Shown here: positions 27,501 through 32,938 of the stretch, piece by piece
Position numbering within the stretch: position 1 is the first letter of the stretch
Layout: every line of letters begins with the position of its first letter
Origin: Hyphomicrobiales bacterium
GTDB taxonomy: Bacteria; Pseudomonadota; Alphaproteobacteria; Rhizobiales; Xanthobacteraceae
DNA length: 32,938 nucleotides
Assembly: GCA_021732625.1 (NCBI GenBank)
Contig: JAKFUP010000039.1
Span: 1 to 32,938, forward strand
Direction of reading: 5' to 3'
Program-made: the position numbers and the translations under genes
Notes under the pieces: generated by a model
Databases searched by the model: none
What the model was told of the DNA's origin: nothing
Seen by the model: only the letters and a program-made list of their open reading frames with translations

Positions 27501-28055
27501 CTCGGTCGCGTCGGCCTGCCGTGTTCCAAACAGCACGGCGAAGGTTGCGAGCGCCAAGGTGATAATCAGCGCAATATCGCCGACGAACGGCACCTGCGAC
27601 AGGTCCGGCTCCTGTCCGAGGATGGTTTCAAGCGACGAGGCAACCGCCTTCAACTGAAGCGCGATGTAAGGCACCGAGCCGATGATGGCGATCATCGCGG
27701 CCGTGGCTGCGACGGCTTGGCTCTTGCCGTAGCGCGACGAGATGAAATCGGCGATCGAAGTGATGTTCTGCGATTTGGCGAGATGAATGACGCGCTTGAG
27801 AACCGGCGTGCAGAGTCCGATCATCAGGATCGGGCCGACATAGATCGCAAGAAACTCGATGCCGGTGCGGGTTGCAAATCCGACCGAGCCGAAGAACGTC
27901 CACGACGTGCAGTAGATCGCCAGTGATAGCGGATAGATCAGGCCGGAGAGGCGGCCGCGCTGCGAGCCGGACAGACGGTCGCCATAGCTCGCAATCAGGA
28001 ACAGAAGCCCGATGTAGCCGAAAGCGGCTGCGATCACGCTCCAGTTCTGCAACAT
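24546..28055 (-). CDS. SLC5-STAC-PAS hybrid histidine kinase (CrbS/MxtR/CbrA-like)
   Basis: 1169 residues. Residues 1-515 form a sodium:solute symporter-like domain of about 13 helices. About 545-620 is a STAC-like linker (VQDILSTVTQFLGPERALRS), about 635-760 a PAS domain, and 765-800 a coiled coil. The dimerisation/phosphoacceptor domain has H813 in AAASHDILQPL. The ATPase domain has the N-box N927, D954 in HDTGVGIP, and GLGLGLSI at 983-990. A C-terminal receiver has E1050/D1052, phospho-acceptor D1096 and K1146. This is the layout of CrbS/MxtR and, without the receiver, CbrA: sensors of carbon source such as acetate or histidine. The ATG at 28055 is chosen for GGGAG ten bases upstream; the frame opens 26 codons earlier. 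A phosphorelay to either neighbouring regulator is possible. Confidence 0.93.
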   Translation of the reverse strand: MLQNWSVIAAAFGYIGLLFLIASYGDRLSGSQRGRLSGLIYPLSLAIYCTSWTFFGSVGFATRTGIEFLAIYVGPILMIGLCTPVLKRVIHLAKSQNITSIADFISSRYGKSQAVAATAAMIAIIGSVPYIALQLKAVASSLETILGQEPDLSQVPFVGDIALIITLALATFAVLFGTRQADATEHQHGLILAVATESLVKLIAFIAVGIFVTFWMIGPVNLIDQVAKAPEATRMMNYTPSIGNFLTMTLLSFFAIMLLPRQFHVSVVENSSDAEVNRARWLFPLYLVAINLFVIPIALAGLITFPFGRAEADMFVLALPITGGAPILSVIVFIGGLSAATAMVIVECVALAIMVSNDIVIPAVLQRTSAARAQKENFGRFVLVVRRVAIFGVMLLAYLYYRALGDAQLAAIGLLSFAAIAQLAPAFFGGLIWRRGTARGAMGGMLIGFAVWGYTLFLPSFTDITPIVTTLLEHGPFGIEALRPRALLGTDLPPLMHGVIWSLSLNLFAYIVMSLTSKPAAIERLQADLFAPSTLTPIAPTFRRWRTTITVQDILSTVTQFLGPERALRSFEIFATEHRISLDRTEPADFRLLRHAEHLIASSIGAASSRLVLSLLLRKRTVSAKAALKLLDDANAALHFNREMMQTALDHVRQGIAVFNTDLQLICSNRQFGELLELPSHIVQIGIPLQELLAYLKTKDAPSYEDPDVLAERRLAAYTTVGESYLERLVDRQMVIEVRANRMPGGELVITFSDITPSFEAAEALERSNATLEKRVRDRTEELTRLNSELAQAKIFAEEANISKTRFLAAASHDILQPLNAARLYATSLVERKSGSEDTRLVENIDDSLEAIEEILGALLDISRLDAGAVTPSISSFRIGDLMRSLEIEFTPVAKAKSLDLRFVGSALPIKSDRVMLRRLLQNLISNAIKYTPQGRVLIGCRRHGQSLQIYIHDTGVGIPVSKRGEIFKEFHRLDQGARIARGLGLGLSIVERLARVLDHNIAIGSNRSGGSHFSVTLPIADAITLTSAVTAATPLSQTPMTGTLIVCIENDLAILDGMKTLLGGWDATVIAVTEPAAAIREIEKRGQPVTGLLVDYHLDRGNGIAAIRDIRRQFGAGIPAILITADRSPQVRDAARADGIVVLNKPVKPSALRALLGQWRTQQMVAAE

Positions 28056-28229
28056 CGTCCGTCGAGCTCCCCGGCGGAATTGCCGAAGTCCAGTGACCCT
28101 GGCCGCAAGGTGAACCCTGGAGACACGCAGCACAATGGTGCCAAGGCCGCCACCAGCACATCAGCAAGGCTGATCCGGATAACTACCAACACCGTTGGCC
28201 TGCAATTGCCACAACCATCCGAATCAGAA

Positions 28230-28239
28230 TACACGTGTA
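28230..28239. promoter_or_regulatory. Palindrome in the kinase/FixJ-type divergent promoter
   Basis: TACACGTGTA is a perfect ten-base palindrome 28 bases before the ATG of the FixJ-type regulator. It is followed by an imperfect inverted pair GTAG...CTAC (28241-28263) that overlaps the ribosome site. An eight-base palindrome GCAATTGC lies at 28202-28209. Any of these could be the operator of a neighbouring regulator. The divergent gap is 211 bases. Confidence 0.35.
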
Positions 28240-28266
28240 AGTAGCAATACAGCAGGATACTACCAA

Positions 28267-28929
28267 ATGGGACACGCCGGTTCCGCATTCGTAGATTCGC
28301 CAATCGTTGTTGTCGACGACGACGGGTCGGTCAGGGACGCGCTGTCCCTGCTCCTGAGAATCGAAGGTTTCACCTCTCGTGCATTCGAAGACGGCCAATC
28401 GTTCATCGAGGCTATACCGTCGCTGTCTCCCGCCTGCATCGTGCTCGATCTCCACTTGCCGGGATGGTCGGGGATGGAGGTGTTGCGGCGCTTGGCAGAT
28501 ATCAGAATTGCGGCGCCGGTCATCATGATGTCCGGGCGATCCGATATCGCACTCGCCGTTGAGGCCATGAAGAACGGAGCGCTCGATTTTCTTGAGAAGC
28601 CGTTTGTTGCTTCTGCGATGATCGAGCGGATTCGCGATGCGGTTCTCAGCCATCGCAAGGCGTCAGATGCCGCGATCGGAGGGCTTGCAAGCGTTGCGAG
28701 CCTTCAGCAGCTCACGGGACGCGAGCGAGACGTACTCGGTCTGCTCGCTTACGGAGCGTCCAACAAAGAGGCCGGGCGGCGGCTTGGCATCAGCCCACGC
28801 ACCATCGAGGTTCACCGCGCGCGGATCATGGACAAACTCGGCGCGCGCAATTCGGCCGACATGATGCGGATCGTGCTGTCGGATACGAGAGGCCGTCAGC
28901 AGGCAGTGGCAGCCTATCGTCGCGCCTGA
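28267..28929 (+). CDS. FixJ-family response regulator
   Basis: 220 residues. The receiver domain has D17-D19, phospho-acceptor D61 in IVLDLHLPGWSG, S89, and K111 in LEKPF, with the FixJ-like helix AVEAMKNGALDFLEKPF. A LuxR-type DNA-binding domain covers about 148-205 (LTGRERDVLGLLAYGASNKE...SPRTIEVHRARIMDKL). The ATG at 28267 has AGGA nine bases upstream; an in-frame TTG at 28195 would add 24 non-homologous residues. It is divergent from the hybrid kinase and convergent with hemA. FixJ itself normally sits beside fixL, which is absent, so the target genes are unknown. The location suggests it may take phosphate from the large kinase, or regulate its gene. Confidence 0.9.
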   Translation: MGHAGSAFVDSPIVVVDDDGSVRDALSLLLRIEGFTSRAFEDGQSFIEAIPSLSPACIVLDLHLPGWSGMEVLRRLADIRIAAPVIMMSGRSDIALAVEAMKNGALDFLEKPFVASAMIERIRDAVLSHRKASDAAIGGLASVASLQQLTGRERDVLGLLAYGASNKEAGRRLGISPRTIEVHRARIMDKLGARNSADMMRIVLSDTRGRQQAVAAYRRA

Positions 28930-28954
28930 AACCTGCTCACAGCCGGAGCCGGCG

Positions 28955-30184
28955 TTATTCCGCTGCGAGCGAGCGAGCCCCAAGCGGCAGATTGAGCCGG
29001 GACCAGACCTGAACCAGCGCTTCGGCCAGCCGATCGATCAGCGCGTCTTCGTGGTAGGGCGACGGCGTGATGCGCAGCCGTTCTGTCCCCTTGGCGACAG
29101 TCGGATAGTTGATCGGCTGGATATAAATGCTGTGCTCTTCCAGAAGCAGGTCGCTTGCCTGTTTGCAAAGCTCCGCATCGCCGACGAACACCGGCACGAT
29201 ATGCGTTGAGTTCGACATCACCGGCAAGCCGGCGGCGCTCAGAATAGCTTTCACGCGAGCGGCGCGATCCTGATGGCGCTCACGCTCCCATTGCGATGTC
29301 TTCAGATGCTGGATCGCCGCGGTCGCTGCGGCACAGACCGCCGGCGGCAGCGCAGTCGTGAAGATAAATCCCGGCGCATAGGAGCGCACCGCGTCGATCA
29401 CGTAAGACTTGCCCGCGATGTAGCCGCCGAGACAGCCGAAGGCCTTTGCCAATGTTCCTTCGAGAATATCGATCCGGTGCATCACGCCGTCGCGCTCGGC
29501 GATGCCGCCGCCGCGCGAACCGTACATGCCGACCGCATGAACCTCATCGACATACGTCATCGCGCCGTATTTTTCCGCGAGATCACAAATGCGGCCGAGC
29601 GGAGCCACGTCGCCGTCCATCGAGTAAAGGCTCTCGCAGGCAATCAGTTTCGGCCGCGCCGGATCGGCCGCGCGCAACAGCTCATCCAGATGGCCAACGT
29701 CGTTATGGCGGAACACCTGCCGCTCGCAGCGTGCCTCACGGATCCCCTCGATCATCGAATTGTGGTTGAGCGCGTCCGACAGGATCAGGCAGTCCGGCAT
29801 CAGCTTGGCGATTGTCGAAATCCCGGTCTGGTTTGAGACGTAGCCCGAGGTGAACACCAGCGCGGCTTCCTTGCCGTGCAGATCGGCGAGTTCCGTCTCA
29901 AGCCTGGTCAGCGCGTGGGTTGTGCCGGCGATGTTGCGGGTGCCGCCTGCGCCAGTTCCGACCCGCGTCGCGGTCTCGACCATGGCGCCGACAACCTTGG
30001 GATGCTGGCCCATGCCGAGGTAATCGTTGGAGCACCACATCACGACAGGCTTGGCACCCTGCGGCGAATGCCAGATCGCGTGCGGGAAGCGCCCGGCAAG
30101 CCGTTCCAGATCGGCAAACACGCGATAGCGCCGCTCGTCATGCAGCCGGTCGATCGCATCGGTGAAAAATCTGCTGTAATCCAT
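28955..30184 (-). CDS. hemA: 5-aminolevulinate synthase (Shemin pathway)
   Basis: A cytoplasmic PLP enzyme that condenses glycine and succinyl-CoA to 5-aminolevulinate, the first step of haem synthesis in alphaproteobacteria. The 409 residues are standard. Marks are [12 protein letters not shown] (51-62), [13 protein letters not shown] (76-88), HNSMIEGIR (141-149), PLP-ring contacts D213 and H216 in YVDEVHAVG, and the Schiff-base lysine K247 in [19 protein letters not shown] seven bases before the ATG supports the start. I looked for an FNR/FixK box (TTGAT-N4-ATCAA) in the 207-base upstream gap and found only a poor, wrongly spaced candidate. It supplies haem that CtaB modifies for the aa3 oxidase. 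Confidence 0.97.
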   Translation of the reverse strand: MDYSRFFTDAIDRLHDERRYRVFADLERLAGRFPHAIWHSPQGAKPVVMWCSNDYLGMGQHPKVVGAMVETATRVGTGAGGTRNIAGTTHALTRLETELADLHGKEAALVFTSGYVSNQTGISTIAKLMPDCLILSDALNHNSMIEGIREARCERQVFRHNDVGHLDELLRAADPARPKLIACESLYSMDGDVAPLGRICDLAEKYGAMTYVDEVHAVGMYGSRGGGIAERDGVMHRIDILEGTLAKAFGCLGGYIAGKSYVIDAVRSYAPGFIFTTALPPAVCAAATAAIQHLKTSQWERERHQDRAARVKAILSAAGLPVMSNSTHIVPVFVGDAELCKQASDLLLEEHSIYIQPINYPTVAKGTERLRITPSPYHEDALIDRLAEALVQVWSRLNLPLGARSLAAE

Positions 30185-30391
30185 CGCAAGGCCTTGAAAA
30201 CGAGGCTAAAATGCTCAGCCCGGAACCCACGTCATGATCCTTCAGGCTATGTTTTAGAGCGTTTCTAGCTTTGCTGTCGAGATCAATTCCCGCAGCAGCC
30301 ATACGTTTTGTGGCCCCAAAAATGGGTATGTATTTCCCGGATTTGACCGACCGGTTTCGATGCCGAATCAAGGCTGTCCGGGTAGATGCGT

Positions 30392-31453
30392 TCAGGTCGT
30401 TGCGAAACGCAGAATGCCGTCGGCTGATGCAGCGACCGCAAGCCGCCCCTCCGCCAGCATGTGGTTCACATGCGCGATCAACTCGCCGGCGGCGAAACCG
30501 GTCTGGTGGGCGTCCAGCGTGTGCTTGTAGAACACCACCGGGACCAGTTGCGCCGACGTCTTCGGTGTCTCGCGGCAGGCGTCCGCGATCATCTGGCAGC
30601 GTTCTTCGTGATGGTCGGCGAGCTGCTTGATGCGGGTCTTGACGCCGTAGAACGGAACGCCGTGACCCGGCAACACCAGTGCATCCGCAGGAAGCAAATC
30701 CGACAGGCGCTGGAGCGAATTAAGATACGTCCCAAGCGCATTGGCGTCGGGTTCGTGCGCCCAGACGCTGACGTTGGGTGAAATCTTGCTCAGCACCTGA
30801 TCGGCGGAGAGAAACAGTTTTTCCGCTGCGCAGTAGAGCATCAACTGCTCAGGCGCGTGGCCGCCGCCGGTCAGAACCGTGAATTCGCGCTTGCCGATTC
30901 TGATCTGTTGCCCGTCCGATAGCCGCTTGTAGGCGGCAGGCAGCGGAGCCGTGCGCTTCAGATAATCCTGACCGCGGCTCATCAGCGCCTTGGTGAGGTC
31001 CTGATCCATGCCGTGACGCAGAAAGAATTGCCGGCTGTTCTCGCGACGCTCGTCGGTGCCGCGGTTCTGATGATAGATGGTCTGCAGATACTCGACCTGC
31101 GTCATGTAGAACGCACACCCGAAACGCTCGACCAGCCAGCCGGCAAGGCCGACGTGGTCCGGGTGCGAGTGGGTGACGATCAAGCCGTTGATCTTCATTC
31201 CCTTGAGAGGTCCGGCGAACAGCGCCTCCCACGCGGCAATCGATTCGTCGTTGCCAAAGCCCGCATCGACGATGGTCCAGCCCTCGCCGTCCTCCAGCAG
31301 ATAGATGTTCACATGGTTGAGCCGGAACGGCAGCTTGAGCCGCACCCAGAGCACGCCCGGAGCGATCTCGATCGCCTCGCCGGTGCCGGGGGGCGTTTCC
31401 CACGGGTAGCGCAGTTCGGCTGCGAGCTGCGAAGGGTCGGTCTTTGAGTGCAT
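30392..31453 (-). CDS. MBL-fold metal hydrolase
   Basis: 353 residues of the metallo-beta-lactamase superfamily. Metal ligands visible are the HSHPDH motif (95-100), the later His in TGGGHAPEQ, the Asp in LSADQVL, and the His in LPGHGVPFYG. A C-terminal helical/winged segment (about 285-345, ending TGFAAGELIAHVNHMLAEGRL) resembles the extra domain of LACTB2/glyoxalase-II-like hydrolases. The substrate is not predictable. It has an AGGCAGG ribosome site and lies 96 bases downstream of bioB on the same strand, so cotranscription with bioB is possible. Confidence 0.9.
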   Translation of the reverse strand: MHSKTDPSQLAAELRYPWETPPGTGEAIEIAPGVLWVRLKLPFRLNHVNIYLLEDGEGWTIVDAGFGNDESIAAWEALFAGPLKGMKINGLIVTHSHPDHVGLAGWLVERFGCAFYMTQVEYLQTIYHQNRGTDERRENSRQFFLRHGMDQDLTKALMSRGQDYLKRTAPLPAAYKRLSDGQQIRIGKREFTVLTGGGHAPEQLMLYCAAEKLFLSADQVLSKISPNVSVWAHEPDANALGTYLNSLQRLSDLLPADALVLPGHGVPFYGVKTRIKQLADHHEERCQMIADACRETPKTSAQLVPVVFYKHTLDAHQTGFAAGELIAHVNHMLAEGRLAVAASADGILRFATT

Positions 31454-31549
31454 CGGCCTGCCTGTATCTGCATCCGGCTTAACCGCACAGCGGCAGCCGC
31501 GCCAGCCAAATTCGGCACCCCAGCCATGCGGGACGGCAGCGAGACTGGT

Positions 31550-32590
31550 TCAGGTTGCGGCCACTGCGGAGGGCTGGTTGCCCGCCGTGCCGGTGGTGTC
31601 GAGTCTCGAATGAATGCCAAGCCGCGACAGCAGGTCCGCATCGCGGTCGCGCTGGGGGTTCTTCGTCGTCAGCAGCACATCGCCGACGAAAATCGAGTTG
31701 GCTCCGGCGAGAAAACAAAGCGCCTGCAATTCGTCGCTCATGTACTGACGCCCGGCGGACAGCCGCACCACGCTTTTCGGCATCATGATGCGCGCGACCG
31801 CAATCATGCGAACCAGCGCGATTGGGTCCGGCTGCGACGCTGTGTCGTTGACCGGGACGCCCTTCACCTCGTTCCAGAGATTGATCGGCACGCTCTCCGG
31901 GTGATACGGCAGGTTCGCCAGCAGCATCAGCATGCCGAGACGATCCTCGATCTGTTCGCCCATTCCGACGATGCCGCCGCAGCAGACCTTCAGTCCGGCC
32001 TCGCGCGCGTGCGCCAGCGTATCGATGCGGTCCTGCATCGTCCGCGTGGTGATGATCCGCCCATAGAACTCCGGCGAGGTATCGACGTTGTGGTTGTAGA
32101 AATCGAGCCCGGCGCGATGCAGCCGCGAGGCCTGATCGGGCGTCAGCATGCCGAGCGTCGCGCACGTTTCCATGCCGAGCTCTTTCACCGCGCTGACCAT
32201 GTCACAGACCTGATCGAGGTCGCGATCTTTGGGATTGCGCCAGGCGGCCGCCATGCAGAAGCGGCTCGCGCCGGCATCGCGGGCACGCCGCGCCGTCTCG
32301 ACTACAACTGAGCGGTCCATCAGCCGCGTGGCCTTCACGCCGGTCTCGTAGTGCGCGCTCTGCGAACAATACCCACAATCCTCGGGGCAGCCGCCGGTCT
32401 TGATGCTGAGCAGGCTCGCCGTCTCGACATGATTGGGATCGAAGTTCTGCCGGTGAATGCCTTGCGCCTGAAAGATCAGATCGGCGAATGACCGGTCGTA
32501 CAACCGCTGCGCTTCGTCGCGCGACCAGTCGTGCCGCGTTTCTGCCGGTCGTCGATGCTCCTCGTGGGTGCATGCTGGCGTGGCGGTCAT
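31550..32590 (-). CDS. bioB: Biotin synthase
   Basis: A radical-SAM enzyme that inserts sulfur into dethiobiotin. It has 346 residues. The SAM [4Fe-4S] cluster ligands are C68, C72 and C75 in [13 protein letters not shown]. The sulfur-donor [2Fe-2S] site corresponds to C111, C142, C202 and R275 (in VVRLSAGR). YNHNVDT (164-170) and the closing [18 protein letters not shown] are family features. GGAAGGA eight bases before the ATG sets the start. No other bio gene is in the window, so bioB stands apart from the bioFDA set. A BioR-like operator lies about 96 bases upstream. Confidence 0.97.
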   Translation of the reverse strand: MTATPACTHEEHRRPAETRHDWSRDEAQRLYDRSFADLIFQAQGIHRQNFDPNHVETASLLSIKTGGCPEDCGYCSQSAHYETGVKATRLMDRSVVVETARRARDAGASRFCMAAAWRNPKDRDLDQVCDMVSAVKELGMETCATLGMLTPDQASRLHRAGLDFYNHNVDTSPEFYGRIITTRTMQDRIDTLAHAREAGLKVCCGGIVGMGEQIEDRLGMLMLLANLPYHPESVPINLWNEVKGVPVNDTASQPDPIALVRMIAVARIMMPKSVVRLSAGRQYMSDELQALCFLAGANSIFVGDVLLTTKNPQRDRDADLLSRLGIHSRLDTTGTAGNQPSAVAAT

Positions 32591-32685
32591 GGTTGCAGTC
32601 CTTCCGGAAGCCTGAATCAGGGCGGCGGACCATAGATGCCCTCGCGCGGCATATCCATCCGCGCCCGTTCACTTTTCTTGATGGC

Positions 32686-32695
32686 CTATCGATAA
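32686..32695 (-). promoter_or_regulatory. Candidate BioR operator upstream of bioB
   Basis: On the minus strand the site reads TTATCGATAG, one mismatch from the alphaproteobacterial BioR (GntR family biotin repressor) consensus TTATMKATAA. It lies upstream of bioB in the 224-base gap before the tRNA, near a possible TTGCGT-N17-GCTTAT promoter which it would overlap. The rest of the gap is featureless. Confidence 0.5.
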
Positions 32696-32814
32696 GCAGA
32701 ACTAATTCCGCGACACGCAATGACCGTTGGATATTGAGCGCAAAATGCCGCGCGCGGATCGCGACAGCGGTCTACGCGTTTTTGTTTCAGCGCTTTATTT
32801 CTGTGATGAAACGC

Positions 32815-32889
32815 TGGTGCTGCCAGACAGGATTGAACTGTCGACCTCTTCATTACCAATGAAGTGCTCTACCACTGAGCTACGGCAGC
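32815..32889 (-). tRNA. tRNA-Thr (anticodon GGT)
   Basis: A complete cloverleaf on the minus strand. The acceptor stem GCTGCCG pairs with TGGCAGC (one G-T pair), the D arm is GCTC...GAGC, the anticodon stem CTTCA/TGAAG encloses loop TTGGTAA giving anticodon GGT, the T arm is GACAG-TTCAATC-CTGTC, followed by discriminator A and an encoded CCA. It reads ACC and, by wobble, ACU codons. Confidence 0.96.
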
Positions 32890-32938
32890 GAACCGGCGAT
32901 GCAGGAATCAGCGGGAAGGCCCGCTAAACGGGGCGATC

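Noticed and set aside
26565-27926. A 453-codon plus-strand frame opposite the hybrid kinase
   Set aside because: It is antisense to conserved symporter helices, with Arg/Asp/Gln-rich composition typical of shadow frames.
30270-30290. A possible FNR/FixK box upstream of hemA
   Set aside because: TTGCT and ATCAA are six bases apart, not four, and the left half-site is imperfect, so it does not meet the consensus.
32780-32814. A hairpin downstream of the tRNA as a terminator
   Set aside because: The stem is imperfect and is followed by A-rich rather than T-rich sequence on the minus strand.

Overview
The window reads as ordinary chromosome of an alphaproteobacterium of the Bradyrhizobiaceae/Nitrobacteraceae group (Bradyrhizobium, Rhodopseudomonas, Nitrobacter, Afipia, Oligotropha). 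This rests on the gene families, the order of the cytochrome aa3 cluster (coxB-coxA-ctaB-small membrane protein-ctaG-coxC-DUF983-SURF1-thrC-M16 peptidase), an F0-only ATP synthase operon with separate b and b' subunits, ALA synthase in place of the C5 haem pathway, high GC, and several families of intergenic palindromes that I recall as common in this group. The genus cannot be fixed from sequence reading alone.

Layout. 1-5153: gshA, a secreted two-PAN-domain protein and a glutathione S-transferase on the plus strand, then tldD and an invasion-associated-locus-B type protein on the minus strand. 5154-5584 is a gene-free divergent promoter region. 5585-16811: a long plus-strand run carrying the aa3 oxidase subunits (coxB, coxA, coxC), haem O synthase (ctaB), the copper chaperone ctaG, a 59-residue membrane protein ending in an ATGA overlap with ctaG, DUF983, SURF1, thrC, an M16 peptidase, a GNAT acetyltransferase and a lipoprotein. 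A bidirectional terminator near 16970 separates it from 17016-19650, the minus-strand F0 operon atpI-atpB-atpE-atpF2-atpF. 20024-21790: an HCCA-isomerase-like protein and a secreted coiled-coil protein. 21894-28929: an MHS-type permease and a signalling locus, in which a 1169-residue SLC5/STAC/PAS/histidine kinase/receiver protein lies between a NarL-type and a FixJ-type response regulator. 28955-32889, all minus: hemA, an MBL-fold hydrolase, bioB and tRNA-Thr(GGT).

The genes work together mainly in respiration. CoxA/B/C with CtaB, CtaG and SURF1 form and mature the aa3 oxidase, HemA starts the haem supply, and F0 uses the proton gradient. The kinase and its NarL-type partner look like the CrbS/CrbR (MxtR/ErdR) acetate-switch pair, an inference from architecture and remembered motifs.

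The most unusual feature is in ctaG. Two tandem palindromes sit in frame near its 3' end and add about 55 residues to the protein tail, similar in kind to Rickettsia palindromic elements. Other structure worth checking: two tandem GNRA-capped hairpins directly before the coxA ribosome binding site, hairpins on both sides of atpE, three 88-bp composite palindromes each 6-11 nt after a stop codon, a BioR-like operator before bioB, and a perfect 16-bp palindrome before the NarL-type regulator.
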